A stretch of DNA of 64,000 nucleotides from Comamonadaceae bacterium OS-4. GTDB taxonomy: Bacteria > Pseudomonadota > Gammaproteobacteria > Burkholderiales > Burkholderiaceae_C. The notes beneath the pieces were generated by a model. That model did no database searches. It was not told the origin of the DNA and saw only the letters and a list, made by a program, of their open reading frames with translations. How positions within the stretch are numbered: position 1 is the stretch's first letter; every line of letters begins with the position of its first letter. Location: the NCBI GenBank assembly GCA_027924025.1, contig AP026970.1, positions 2,564,501 to 2,628,500 on the forward strand, read 5' to 3'. The position numbers were made by a program, and so were the translations under genes. Shown here in pieces: positions 1 to 9,058 of this stretch.

Positions 1-1124
1 TTTCAAGCTACTTTGACCCGGCGCTCTATGCGCTTGAAATGCAAAGTATCTTTCAGCAAGGGCCCCGTTATGTGGGGCACTCTTTGAGCGTCCCCCACGT
101 CGGGGACTACTACGCCCTGCCCCAAGAAAAAGAAGGCCGGGCCCTCGTGCGCAATGCCGGTGGCATTGAACTGATCTCTAATGTCTGCCGCCACCGCCAA
201 GCCGTGATGCTCAAGGGCCGTGGCTCGCTCACCCACAGCGGTAACCAGGTGCAAAGCGGCAACATCGTGTGCCCGCTGCACCGCTGGACTTACAGCGGCG
301 CCCATGCCGGCCAGAACGGCAGCCAGAGCGGCACGCTGATCGGCGCGCCCCACTTTGCCCACGACCCGTGCTTGAACCTCAACAACTACAAGTTGCAAGA
401 GTGGAACGGCCTGCTGTTTGAAGACCACCGCGCCCAAGGCGGTATGGATGTGGCCGCCCAGCTGGCGAACTTGGGCCCGCGTGCCGACCTGAGCTTTGAG
501 GGCTATGTGCTCGACAAGGTGGAAATGCACGAGTGCAACTACAACTGGAAGACTTTTATCGAGGTGTACCTGGAGGACTACCACGTAGGCCCCTTCCACC
601 CCGGCTTGGGCCAGTTTGTGACCTGCGACGACCTGCGCTGGGAGTTCAAGGACAACTACTCGGTGCAGACCGTGGGCGTGGCCAACCGCCTCGGTAAGGC
701 CGGCAGCCCCACCTATGAGCGCTGGCACAAGGCCCTGCTGGGCTACCGCAACAATGTGCCCCCGCAGTACGGCGCCATTTGGCTCACCTACTACCCCCAC
801 ATCATGGTGGAGTGGTACCCGCATGTATTGACCGTGTCCACCCTGTTCCCGATGGGCGTGAACAAGACCATGAACATGGTGGAGTTCTACTACCCCGAAG
901 AAATTGCTGCCTTTGAGCGCGAATTCGTAGAAGCCCAGCAGGCCGCTTACATGGAAACTTGCATCGAAGACGACGAGATCGGCGAGCGCATGGACGCAGG
1001 CCGTCGCGCCTTGTTTGAGCGCGGCGACAACGAAGTCGGCCCCTACCAGAGCCCTATGGAAGACGGCATGCAACACTTCCACGAGTGGTACCGGGGCAAG
1101 CTGGGCAGCGCGGTCGGCGGCTGA
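1..1124 (+). CDS. Rieske [2Fe-2S] ring-hydroxylating oxygenase alpha-subunit-like protein (5' partial)
   Basis: The reading frame is open to the window edge and the codons before the first internal Met (position 39) already match the family (S-S-Y-F-D-P-A-L-Y), so the true start lies outside the window. Counting from that Met, the Rieske ligands are Cys50/His52 (CRH) and Cys78/His81 (CPLH). The spacing of about 25 residues between the pairs is longer than the usual 15-17. The mononuclear iron site is suggested by EDYHVGPFHPG. Such proteins hydroxylate aromatic rings or demethylate quaternary amines using electrons from a separate reductase. No reductase or beta subunit is adjacent, so the substrate cannot be named. 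A copy of the short interspersed element follows the stop codon and could terminate transcription. Confidence 0.85.
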   Translation, partial: SSYFDPALYALEMQSIFQQGPRYVGHSLSVPHVGDYYALPQEKEGRALVRNAGGIELISNVCRHRQAVMLKGRGSLTHSGNQVQSGNIVCPLHRWTYSGAHAGQNGSQSGTLIGAPHFAHDPCLNLNNYKLQEWNGLLFEDHRAQGGMDVAAQLANLGPRADLSFEGYVLDKVEMHECNYNWKTFIEVYLEDYHVGPFHPGLGQFVTCDDLRWEFKDNYSVQTVGVANRLGKAGSPTYERWHKALLGYRNNVPPQYGAIWLTYYPHIMVEWYPHVLTVSTLFPMGVNKTMNMVEFYYPEEIAAFEREFVEAQQAAYMETCIEDDEIGERMDAGRRALFERGDNEVGPYQSPMEDGMQHFHEWYRGKLGSAVGG

Positions 1125-1130
1125 ACACTT

Positions 1131-1187
1131 ACTATCAAAAACATAGCTGCTCGCGCACATTCCATGGGCGCCAGCAGCTCTTTTTAT
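1131..1187 (+). repeat. Short interspersed palindromic element, copy 1 (intergenic, terminator-like)
   Basis: This copy shows the family modules in order: CTATCAAAAACATAG (hairpin 1), GCTGCT, CGCGCA, a spacer TTCCAT, then GGGCGC. Here AGCTGCT (1145-1151) pairs with AGCAGCT (1173-1179) and is followed by CTTTTT, so the copy probably ends transcription of the oxygenase gene before the next start at 1200. Confidence 0.7.
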
Positions 1188-1199
1188 TGCTAAACACCT

Positions 1200-2087
1200 A
1201 TGCAAGCTCTCTGGATGGTTCTGGCCTCGTTCTGGTTCGCGCTGATGGCGGTGGGCATCAAATACGCCTCCAACAGCTTCGGCACCTTTGAGCTGGTGTT
1301 TTACCGGGGCCTGGTGAGCATTGTGTTCATGGGCATCGTGGTGCGGGCCAGTGGTTCCAGCCTGCGCACCCCGGTGCCCATGATGCACGTGTGGCGCAGC
1401 ACCATCGGTGTGGTGTCTCTGGGCAGCTGGTTTTACGCCATCGCGCACTTGCCACTGGCCACTGCCATGACGCTGAACTACATGAGCGGCGTGTGGGTGG
1501 CGGCCTTTGTGGTGGGCGGCGCCCTGCTCTACGGCAAAGAGCAACCGCAGGGCGCGCTCTTGGGCACGGTGCTGATGGGGTTTGTGGGCGTGGTCATGAC
1601 CCTGCGCCCCACCATCGACCAGAACCAGCTGTTTGCCGGGCTGATCGGCCTGCTGTCGGGGCTGGGCGCTGCCTTGGCCTATATGCAAGTCACGGCATTG
1701 GGCAAAGCCGGCGAGCCCGAAGAGCGCACCGTGTTTTACTTTTCAGTGGGCAGCGCGTTGGTGGGTGCGGCCGGCATGAGCTTTACTGGCGTCTCCCCCT
1801 GGAGTGAAGTCGCGTGGCAAGACGCCGCCTGGGTGGTGCCCATCGGCATTCTCGCCTCCATGGGGCAGTGGTGCATGACCCGCGCCTACCGCAAAGGCGC
1901 CACGCTGGTGGTGGCCAGCATGCAGTATTCAGGCATTGTGTTTGGCGTGATCTTCAGCCTGGTGCTGTTTGGCGACCAAATCCCCGTGCTGGGCTGGGTC
2001 GGCATTGCGGTGATAGTCTCTAGCGGCATATTGGCTACCATCCTGCGCACCCGCTTGCTGCCCCATACCCCAGCCGAAGAACACTGA
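1200..2087 (+). CDS. DMT-superfamily (EamA) transporter
   Basis: The 295-residue protein is almost entirely hydrophobic and fits ten transmembrane helices arranged as two EamA repeats of about 140 residues. This is the architecture of drug/metabolite exporters in the inner membrane. The first repeat starts at the N-terminal Met-Gln-Ala-Leu-Trp and the second near residue 150. The C-terminus is a short hydrophilic tail. It ends 2 bp before the sulfurtransferase start, so the two genes are very likely co-transcribed. The transported compound cannot be read from sequence; the family exports amino acids, nucleosides and many small metabolites. Confidence 0.85.
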   Translation: MQALWMVLASFWFALMAVGIKYASNSFGTFELVFYRGLVSIVFMGIVVRASGSSLRTPVPMMHVWRSTIGVVSLGSWFYAIAHLPLATAMTLNYMSGVWVAAFVVGGALLYGKEQPQGALLGTVLMGFVGVVMTLRPTIDQNQLFAGLIGLLSGLGAALAYMQVTALGKAGEPEERTVFYFSVGSALVGAAGMSFTGVSPWSEVAWQDAAWVVPIGILASMGQWCMTRAYRKGATLVVASMQYSGIVFGVIFSLVLFGDQIPVLGWVGIAVIVSSGILATILRTRLLPHTPAEEH

Positions 2088-2089
2088 CC

Positions 2090-2959
2090 ATGGCCTACAC
2101 CACCCTGATCTCCGTCGCCCAACTCCAAGCACTGCAAGCGAGCGCCACGCCTGCGGTCGTGTTTGACTGCAGCTGCGACCTGATGCAACCTGCACAAGGC
2201 CCAGCGCAGTACGCCGAAAGTCATATTGCAGGCGCGCTCTACGCTCACCTAGACAACAACTTGAGCGCCAAGGGCGACCAGGAGGTTACTGGCGCACAGT
2301 CGGGCGGGCGCCACCCGCTGCCTGCGCGCGAAAAGTTTGCCCAATGGCTGGGTAGCGTGGGTCTGAAAAATACCGACCAGGTGGTGGTGTACGACCGCCA
2401 AGGCGCCAACTACTGCGGCCGCCTGTGGTGGATGCTCAAGTGGCTGGGCCACGCCAACGTGGCGGTACTAGACGGCGGCTTTCAGGCCTGGCAGGCCGCA
2501 GGCGGTGCCGTGGCCAGCGGTGAAGAGCCGGCGCGCGCACAAAGCACCTTTGCGGTCGCCGATGCGCTGGTCGCTTTGCGCAGCAGCGATCAGGTGCTGG
2601 CCAACCTAGGCAAGCCCACCCAACAGGTGCTGGATGCCCGCGGCGCGCCCCGCTTCCGCGGTGAAGTGGAGCCGATTGATCCCGTGGCCGGGCACATTCC
2701 CGGCGCCTTGAACCGGGTGTTCAGCAACAACCTGGGCGCCGATGGTTTCTTCAAGCCGGCAGCTGTGCTGCGCGCCGAGTTCGAGGCCCTGCTGGGCCAG
2801 CGCCAGCCGGAGCATGTGGTGCACCATTGCGGTAGCGGTGTGAGTGCAGTGCCCAACATCATCGCCATGGAAATTGCCGGCTTGCCGGGCAGTGCTTTGT
2901 TTGCCGGCAGCTGGAGCGAGTGGTGCAACCGGCCGGGCTTCCCGGTAGCGCAAGGCTGA
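2090..2959 (+). CDS. Sulfurtransferase, two-domain rhodanese (3-mercaptopyruvate type)
   Basis: The 289-residue length and tandem rhodanese domains (about 10-140 and 165-285) match thiosulfate/3-mercaptopyruvate sulfurtransferases, which move a sulfane sulfur from a donor to a thiophilic acceptor in the cytoplasm. The active-site loop in the second domain reads HHCGSGVSA with the catalytic Cys at residue 247. A CGSGV loop is typical of mercaptopyruvate-type (SseA) enzymes rather than the CRKGV of classical rhodanese. The first domain has an inactive-type loop (YDRQGANYCGR). The gene starts 2 bp after the DMT transporter stop, suggesting one transcript, though a shared pathway is not evident. 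Confidence 0.85.
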   Translation: MAYTTLISVAQLQALQASATPAVVFDCSCDLMQPAQGPAQYAESHIAGALYAHLDNNLSAKGDQEVTGAQSGGRHPLPAREKFAQWLGSVGLKNTDQVVVYDRQGANYCGRLWWMLKWLGHANVAVLDGGFQAWQAAGGAVASGEEPARAQSTFAVADALVALRSSDQVLANLGKPTQQVLDARGAPRFRGEVEPIDPVAGHIPGALNRVFSNNLGADGFFKPAAVLRAEFEALLGQRQPEHVVHHCGSGVSAVPNIIAMEIAGLPGSALFAGSWSEWCNRPGFPVAQG

Positions 2960-2982
2960 ACCACGGCTTACACTGAGCCGCC

Positions 2983-5154
2983 ATGAGCCTGCTCAAACTC
3001 AGCCTTCCCGCAAAGCGCATGGCCACCGATGTGGTCATGTGCGTGGCCTTGGCATCGGCAGGCCTGTTGATGACCGCTACGGTGTATGACTATCTCCGCG
3101 AGGCGGATCTGCTGCGAAGCTTCGAACGGCGCAATGCTCTCGCCGAAACCGTAGTGGCGGCCCTGGACCGGGACGCCACGGCAACCTTAGAGGCGGTGCG
3201 CGGTACAGCGCTGCTCGCAGAAATGATGCCCGGCATGACCGGCCTCCAGTTTGAAGCCTACGCCCGCAGGCTGCAGGGGATTCACTCGTCGATTGCTTCA
3301 CTCCAGTGGGAGCGGTTCACCAGCAATGGGGGCTACATTTTTCCGCCCAATCGCTCGGGTTGGACTGGGCGGGCTGCCGGGCAACTGGAAGAGGCACAAA
3401 AAGACGCCCGTATTGTGGGCACGCCGATCGCGACCGGCCCTTTTGCTTTGCCGGAAACCGCCCGGACTGGCGTTGCACTGACGGTCCCTGTATACGAGCG
3501 AGTGCCAGGGGTGCCGGGTACCAACCGCCACATCGGCTTTATCAATGCATTGATCGACACCACTGAGCTGAGCCGGCATGCCACCTTCCAAGCCAAGTCC
3601 GCAGCCTCTGAACTGCTGATCACCGAACGCAGCGAGGAAAACCGCAACCTGCCGGTGTACTCCGGCTTGAGTGACCCTGAACATCGCGCAGGGCATGATG
3701 AAGAGGGCCTACGCCCCGAGAAGGCCGATCACCTGCTGGAGCTAAGCTTTGGCGGCAGAAACTGGCAGGTATTGATCCACCCTGTGGATGAAAAAGCCGC
3801 CGGCCCGCTGCACCGCGAGACACTGGCCTTGGTGGTGGGGTTGGTGCTGACCGCACTGCTCACCTTCTTGCTCGCCCGCAGTCAACAAAGCCGGCGGCAA
3901 ACAGAGGAAGCCACCGAGCAAGAAAAGCTGCTGCGCGATGAGTTGCTGGCCGAACAATCCCGCCTCAAAGAGGTGGTGGAGAGCACCGGTGTGGCGATCT
4001 GGGAATACGACCTGACCCGCCGCTACCTGAGCGTGAGTGATCGCTGGCATGTGGTGAGCGGCTACACCCGCGAAGAGTTGGGCGACAACGTATTGGACAA
4101 ATGGCACACGATGGTCCACCCCGACGACAGACCGTTGATCGCCGCCCGGTTTGCCACATTGAATACCGTGCAAGACGACCACTTTGAGTACGGATACCGG
4201 ATGCGGCAGAAAAACGGGCAATGGATGTGGGTGCAAGCTCTGGCGCACGTGGTGGAGCGCAATAGCCATGGTGAGGTCACCAAAGTAGCGGGCATCAACC
4301 TCGAAGTCACGCAGCAGAAAGAAGCGGAAATCCGGATCCATGCCCTGAATGCGTCACTCGAAGCCCAGATGCAAGAGGCCATGGCTCGCAGCGAGGCACG
4401 GGCCACGCTGGGCACCCTGATCGCCAGCGTGTCGCACGAAATGGCGACCCCCATGGGCAACAGCATGATGACGGCCAGCACGCTGATGGCGCAGGCCGCG
4501 CAGTTTGATGCGCAACTGGCTGCTGGCAATTTGCGGCGCTCGGAGCTCACCGCCTTCGTGGCGGGCGTCAAGGACGGAAATACCTTGCTGATGCGCAATC
4601 TGGAACGCGCCGTGGCTTTGTTGAAAAACTTCCGCCAAGTGGCTGCCGACCAAGCCAGCGAGCAACGCCGCAGCTTCGATTTGCGCCAAGGCCTGCAAGA
4701 AGTGCTGGCCACCCTGGCGCCCAGCCTCAAGCGCCATAGCCATCAAGTGCATCTGGATGCCCCGGAAGGCATCGAGATGGAGAGCTATCCCGGCCCCATC
4801 GGGCAGGTCATCATCAACCTGATCAACAACGCCTATCTGCATGCCTTTGACGGCATGGAACATGGCGAAGTGCACATCAAGGTAACGCCGGGCACCACCA
4901 CGGTGACCCTGCGAATCAGCGACAACGGTCGCGGCATTCCGCCGGAGACGCTGGAAAAAATGTTCCAGCCGTTTTTCAGCACCCGCATTGGCCAGGGGGG
5001 CACGGGCCTGGGCATGTCGATCGTCGAAAACCTGGTGAAAGCCACCTTGGGCGGCAGCCTCGAGGTGCAATCCACCGTCGGGCAAGGTACGACCGTCACC
5101 ATCACCTTGCCCTTGACCGCGCCCCAACCTAACCCTGAAGAAGACGCCGGGTAG
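2983..5154 (+). CDS. CHASE-PAS hybrid-less sensor histidine kinase
   Basis: The 723-residue membrane kinase has TM1 at about 13-33, a periplasmic CHASE-like sensor region (about 70-250), TM2 at about 277-297, a short coiled coil, a PAS/PAC domain (about 330-445), a dimerisation helix with phospho-acceptor His485 in SHEMATP, and a C-terminal HATPase. The HATPase shows the N box (QVIINLINNAY), G1 (DNGRGIP), F box (FFSTR) and G2 (GGTGLGM). The H box departs from the usual SHELRTPL and suggests an HPK4-like class. CHASE domains bind small extracellular ligands such as cytokinin-like compounds or peptides. No response regulator is encoded nearby, so its partner is unknown. It starts 23 bp after the sulfurtransferase. 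Confidence 0.85.
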   Translation: MSLLKLSLPAKRMATDVVMCVALASAGLLMTATVYDYLREADLLRSFERRNALAETVVAALDRDATATLEAVRGTALLAEMMPGMTGLQFEAYARRLQGIHSSIASLQWERFTSNGGYIFPPNRSGWTGRAAGQLEEAQKDARIVGTPIATGPFALPETARTGVALTVPVYERVPGVPGTNRHIGFINALIDTTELSRHATFQAKSAASELLITERSEENRNLPVYSGLSDPEHRAGHDEEGLRPEKADHLLELSFGGRNWQVLIHPVDEKAAGPLHRETLALVVGLVLTALLTFLLARSQQSRRQTEEATEQEKLLRDELLAEQSRLKEVVESTGVAIWEYDLTRRYLSVSDRWHVVSGYTREELGDNVLDKWHTMVHPDDRPLIAARFATLNTVQDDHFEYGYRMRQKNGQWMWVQALAHVVERNSHGEVTKVAGINLEVTQQKEAEIRIHALNASLEAQMQEAMARSEARATLGTLIASVSHEMATPMGNSMMTASTLMAQAAQFDAQLAAGNLRRSELTAFVAGVKDGNTLLMRNLERAVALLKNFRQVAADQASEQRRSFDLRQGLQEVLATLAPSLKRHSHQVHLDAPEGIEMESYPGPIGQVIINLINNAYLHAFDGMEHGEVHIKVTPGTTTVTLRISDNGRGIPPETLEKMFQPFFSTRIGQGGTGLGMSIVENLVKATLGGSLEVQSTVGQGTTVTITLPLTAPQPNPEEDAG

Positions 5155-5173
5155 CCCGGCGCACCCGGGTTTT
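5145..5173. terminator. Possible hairpin terminator between convergent genes
   Basis: CGCCGGG (5145-5151) pairs with CCCGGCG (5155-5161) across a 3-base loop that contains the kinase stop codon, and GGGTTTT follows. The overlapping palindrome CGGGTTTTAAAACCCG (5166-5181) lies in the last codons of the opposing gene. The T-run is short, so termination is only a suggestion. Confidence 0.35.
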
Positions 5174-5750
5174 AAAACCCGAAGCTGGAACCCGCGCCCA
5201 ACAAAGTCGCCACGCCCAGGGCCGCAAAGATGGCTGCCGCAATCGAGTGCACCAACTTCATCGGGATCTTGTTGGCCAGCTTGTCACCAGCAAACACGGC
5301 TGGCACATCAGCAATCAACATGCCCAAGGTGGTGCCGATCACCACCATCACCGGGTTGGCGTAATGGGCGGCCATGGCTACTGTGGCAATTTGCGTCTTG
5401 TCGCCCATCTCGGCCAGGAAGAAAGTGATTAGCGTGGCACCGAACACCCCGAAGCGGCCGGCAATCTGGGTCTCTTCATCTTCAATTTTGTCGGGGATCA
5501 GCGTCCAGATGGCCATGCCCAGAAACGACGCACCAAGCACCCAGCGCAGCACGCCGGGGCTAATGGCGGAGGTGATCCAGGCCCCCAAAGCTCCGGCCAA
5601 CCCGTGGTTGACGATGGTGGCGGCCAGAATGCCCAGCACGATAGGCAATGGTTTTTTAAACCGGGCTGCGAGGATGAAGGCGAGAAGCTGGGTTTTGTCA
5701 CCGATTTCGGCCAGAGCGACCACACCGGTAGAGACGAGAAGGGATTCCAT
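5172..5750 (-). CDS. GDT1/TMEM165 (UPF0016) family divalent metal exporter, probably manganese
   Basis: The 192-residue inner-membrane protein carries two copies of the family signature E-x-G-D-K-T: ALAEIGDKTQ in the first half and FLAEMGDKTQ in the second, each opening a three-helix repeat, giving six or seven TM helices. Family members move Mn2+ or Ca2+ across membranes, and bacterial ones protect from manganese excess. I chose the Met at 5750 (ESLLVSTGVV) over an in-frame Met 13 codons upstream because the family begins at this point. The leader matches the manganese-sensing yybP-ykoY riboswitch, which strongly supports a manganese export role with induction by Mn2+. Confidence 0.88.
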   Translation of the reverse strand: MESLLVSTGVVALAEIGDKTQLLAFILAARFKKPLPIVLGILAATIVNHGLAGALGAWITSAISPGVLRWVLGASFLGMAIWTLIPDKIEDEETQIAGRFGVFGATLITFFLAEMGDKTQIATVAMAAHYANPVMVVIGTTLGMLIADVPAVFAGDKLANKIPMKLVHSIAAAIFAALGVATLLGAGSSFGF

Positions 5751-5790
5751 GAGCACGAGTTCCAAGGCCGGTAAAAGACAAATGACCACG

Positions 5791-5930
5791 GCACATCACC
5801 GGCCAAGGCGGATGTGCGGTGGTCAAAGGTCTTGCCAAGACTGAACTGCTGGCGCCAGGGTCTGCGGACCCAGTGTGTTGACGCAAGCCTCTTGCAACGC
5901 AAGAGCGGCTACTCCCCAATGACAGAGGGG
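5791..5930 (-). promoter_or_regulatory. yybP-ykoY manganese riboswitch
   Basis: Read on the minus strand, the leader contains the conserved elements of this class in order: GGGGAGTAGCC (5907-5917), GTCAACA (5876-5882) and GGCAAGACCTTTGACC (5821-5836). The first two form the metal-binding loops L1 and L3 in the known structures. A hairpin GCACATC/GATGTGC (5791-5797 with 5811-5817) lies between the aptamer and the start codon and could be the expression platform. A TACAAT -10 sequence (5933-5938) overlaps the last codons of the upstream RND gene and would place the transcript start near 5926. Established knowledge: this class turns on exporters such as MntP, Alx and GDT1-type proteins when Mn2+ is high. 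Confidence 0.85.
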
Positions 5931-8900
5931 CTATTGTAAGGGCATCACCTCCGCTGTTGGCTTTTCGCGCAACACCCGGCGCTTGATGCGACCCATCAGG
6001 TGCTCCAAATCGTCCACCACGGTGAACACCGACGGGATCACCAAGAGGCTGAGCACGGTGGATGTGATCAGCCCGCCAATCACCGCCACCGCCATCGGGC
6101 TGCGGAAGCTGCTGTCTGCAGCGCCCCAGCCCACGGCCAGCGGCACCATGCCGGCGCCCATGGCGATGGTGGTCATCACAATCGGCCGGGCACGCTTGTG
6201 GCAGGCATCAATGAGCGCGTCAAACCGGCTCATCGGCGCCGCCACGGGGTGACCATCGCTGCCGTCGCTACCCCGGCGCGCCAGGATCGCGTACTCCACC
6301 AAGAGGATGGAGTTCTTGGTCGCAATGCCCATCAGCATGATGAGCCCGATGAGCGAAGGCATGGAGAAGCTCTGGTTCGCCACCAGCAAGCCTACAAACG
6401 CGCCACCCAAGGACAGCGGCAAGGCTGCCAGAATGGTGAAGGGCTGCAAGAAGTCTTTGAACAACAGCACCAGCACGATGTAGATGCACAGCACCCCGGT
6501 CAGCATGGCCAGGCCGAAGCTGGCAAACAGCTCGCCCATGACTTCGGCATCGCCCAGCGCCAGCTGCTTCACGCCGGGTGGCAGGTTGGTGATCGAGGGA
6601 AGCTTTTGCACCGCCTCGGTCACATCGCCCAACGGTGCGCCGGAGAGCTCCACTTCAAAGGTGATGTTGCGTGAGCGGTTCAGGCGGTCGATCACTGCGG
6701 GGCCACCGGCCACTTCAAGCGTCGCCACCTGGCTGAGCATGACCGGGCCTTTGACGCCGGGCACCGAGAGGCGGCCCAGCAGCTCCAGATCCTGGCGCGC
6801 AGAGTCGTCCAGCTTCACCACAATCGGCACCTGGCGCTGGCTGAGGTTGAGCTTGGCAAGCGACGTGTCGTAGTCACCCACGGTGGCAATACGCAAGGTC
6901 TCGCCAATGGACGCACTGGTCACGCCCAAGTCAGCCGCTTTGGCAAAGTCGGGGCGCACTGCAATTTCAGAGCGGATCAAACTGGCGCTGGAAGTGATGC
7001 TGCCCAAGCCGGGAATGGTGCGCAAATCGCGCTCCACCGCAGCGGCAGCACTGGCTAAGGCCAAGGGGTCTTCGCCGGTCAGCACCAGCTGGTACTTCTC
7101 GCCACTGCCGCCCAAGCCCACCTTGCTGCGGATGCCGGGCACTTCGGCCATGGCCGCGCGGATGGCGTTTTCAATGCCTTGCTTGCGGGGGCGCTTGCCA
7201 CGCTCGGTCAGCAGCACGGTGAGCGTGGCCTTGCGGACTTCGGTGGTACCCGGAGGCGCGAAAGGGTCGGAACCTGCTGCACCACCACCGATGGTGGTGT
7301 AAATGCTCTGGATGTGATCCACCTTGCCCAGCAACTGACGGGCATGCTCCGCCGCATCGCGCGTTTGCTTCAAGGTCGAGCCCGGTGGCAACTCGATGTA
7401 CACCTGCGTCTGCGAGTTGTCATCCGGCGGGATGAAGCCGGTGGGCAATAGGGGGATCAGCATGATGGAGCCCACAAAGAATGCAGCGGCTGCGCCCATG
7501 GTGATCCAGCGATGGTTCAGGGCCCAACGGCTGGCACGCATATAAGCGCCCATCCAGAACGGGTCTTTGTGTTCGCGCGGGCTGCGCTTCATGATGTAGG
7601 CGGCCATCATGGGCGTGAGCACCCGGGCCACCACTAGCGAGGCAAACACCGCGAGTGCCGCTGTCCAGCCAAACTGCTTGAAGAACTTGCCGGGAATGCC
7701 GCTCATGAACGCGGTGGGTAGAAACACCGCAATCAGGGTGAAAGTAGTGGCCACCACGGCCAAGCCGATTTCGTCCGCTGCTTCCATGGCCGCTTGGTAG
7801 GGCGACTTGCCCATGTTCAGGTGGCGCTCGATGTTCTCGACTTCCACAATCGCGTCGTCCACCAGCACACCAATCACCAGCGAGAGCGCGAGCAGCGTCA
7901 CGGTGTTGATGGTGAAGCCCAGATAGGCCATGCCGATGAAAGCCGGAATGGCCGACAAAGGCAAGGCCACCGCAGACACAAAGGTCGCGCGCCAGTTGCG
8001 CAGGAACAGCCACACCACAATCACCGCCAACACCGCACCTTCGTAGAGCATGGTCATGGAGGCATCAAACTCTTCGGCCACGGGCTTCACAAAGTCAAAG
8101 GCCTGGGTCAGCTCGATGTCGGGGTGCTGGGCCTTGAGTTCCTCGAGCGCAGCATTCACCGCAGCCCCCACTTCCACCTCGCTGGCACCTTTGCTGCGGG
8201 TGATCTCAAACCCCACCACCGGCACACCGTTGAGCAACGCTGCCGCGCGGGGCTCGGCAATCGTGTCTTTGACGGTGGCTACTTGGTCGAGGCGCACGCG
8301 CTGTCCGTTGGACAGGGTGAGCTCCAGATTGGCCAACTCTTCCGCGGTCTTGACAGTGGCCAGTGTGCGCATGGGCTGCTCGCTGCCGCCCAGGTCGGCG
8401 CGGCCGCCTGCGCTCTCGGTTTGCACCTGTTTGAGTTGGCGCGAGATGTCGGCCGCCGTAGCGCCCAAGCCTTGCAGCTTCATGGGGTCCAGAGCGACTT
8501 CCACCTCACGGGTCACGCCACCCACGCGCACCACCGAGCCCACGCCCTTCACGCCCAGCAGGCGGCGCGAAACCGTGTTGTCCACAAACCAGCTCAGCGC
8601 TTCGTCATCCATCTTGGACGAGCGGATGGTGAGCGCCAGAATGGGCGCGCCCGACAGGTTCACCTTGTTGATGACCGGGTCGCGCACATCGCTGGGGAGC
8701 TCACTGCGCACGCCCTGCACGGCGCTGCGCACTTCGTCCAGCGCTTCTTGGGTGGGCTTCTCCAGGCGGAACTCGGCGGTGATGGACACGCCACCGTCTT
8801 GCACCTTGGTGTAGATGTTTTTCAGGCCCTGGATGGACGCAATCGCGTTTTCCAGCTTGCGGGCCACTTCGGTTTCCAGCTGGGCCGGCGCTGCACCGGG

Positions 8901-9053
8901 CAGGCTGGCCGAGATGGTGATGTTGGGCAGCTCCAGGTCAGGGAACTGCTGCACCTTCATGCTGTTGAAAGCCAGCATGCCGGCGAAGGTCAGCATCACA
9001 AAAAGCATGACCGCCGGTATGGGGTTTTTGATCGACCACGAGGAGACATTCAT
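5931..9053 (-). CDS. RND multidrug efflux permease (HAE1 family)
   Basis: At 1040 residues this is a full-length AcrB/MdtB/MexF-type proton-driven pump subunit of the inner membrane. TM1 opens the protein (IKNPIPAVMLFVML), followed by the first periplasmic porter loop, TM2-6, a second loop and TM8-12. The proton relay is present: the double Asp in TM4 (GVLVDDAIVEVEN) and the Lys in TM10 (MGIATKNSILLVEY). It works as a trimer with the adaptor and outer membrane factor encoded immediately upstream, and is last in the tetR-OMF-adaptor-permease operon. Its ribosome binding site AAGGAG (9062-9067) lies inside a copy of the interspersed element. Substrates cannot be predicted. Confidence 0.93.
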   Translation of the reverse strand: MNVSSWSIKNPIPAVMLFVMLTFAGMLAFNSMKVQQFPDLELPNITISASLPGAAPAQLETEVARKLENAIASIQGLKNIYTKVQDGGVSITAEFRLEKPTQEALDEVRSAVQGVRSELPSDVRDPVINKVNLSGAPILALTIRSSKMDDEALSWFVDNTVSRRLLGVKGVGSVVRVGGVTREVEVALDPMKLQGLGATAADISRQLKQVQTESAGGRADLGGSEQPMRTLATVKTAEELANLELTLSNGQRVRLDQVATVKDTIAEPRAAALLNGVPVVGFEITRSKGASEVEVGAAVNAALEELKAQHPDIELTQAFDFVKPVAEEFDASMTMLYEGAVLAVIVVWLFLRNWRATFVSAVALPLSAIPAFIGMAYLGFTINTVTLLALSLVIGVLVDDAIVEVENIERHLNMGKSPYQAAMEAADEIGLAVVATTFTLIAVFLPTAFMSGIPGKFFKQFGWTAALAVFASLVVARVLTPMMAAYIMKRSPREHKDPFWMGAYMRASRWALNHRWITMGAAAAFFVGSIMLIPLLPTGFIPPDDNSQTQVYIELPPGSTLKQTRDAAEHARQLLGKVDHIQSIYTTIGGGAAGSDPFAPPGTTEVRKATLTVLLTERGKRPRKQGIENAIRAAMAEVPGIRSKVGLGGSGEKYQLVLTGEDPLALASAAAAVERDLRTIPGLGSITSSASLIRSEIAVRPDFAKAADLGVTSASIGETLRIATVGDYDTSLAKLNLSQRQVPIVVKLDDSARQDLELLGRLSVPGVKGPVMLSQVATLEVAGGPAVIDRLNRSRNITFEVELSGAPLGDVTEAVQKLPSITNLPPGVKQLALGDAEVMGELFASFGLAMLTGVLCIYIVLVLLFKDFLQPFTILAALPLSLGGAFVGLLVANQSFSMPSLIGLIMLMGIATKNSILLVEYAILARRGSDGSDGHPVAAPMSRFDALIDACHKRARPIVMTTIAMGAGMVPLAVGWGAADSSFRSPMAVAVIGGLITSTVLSLLVIPSVFTVVDDLEHLMGRIKRRVLREKPTAEVMPLQ

Positions 9054-9058
9054 CGGTT

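Noticed and set aside
3..1688. 561-residue minus-strand ORF
   Set aside because: It is antisense to the Rieske and DMT genes, very rich in His, Ala and Gln with no domain, and results from GC-rich codon bias.
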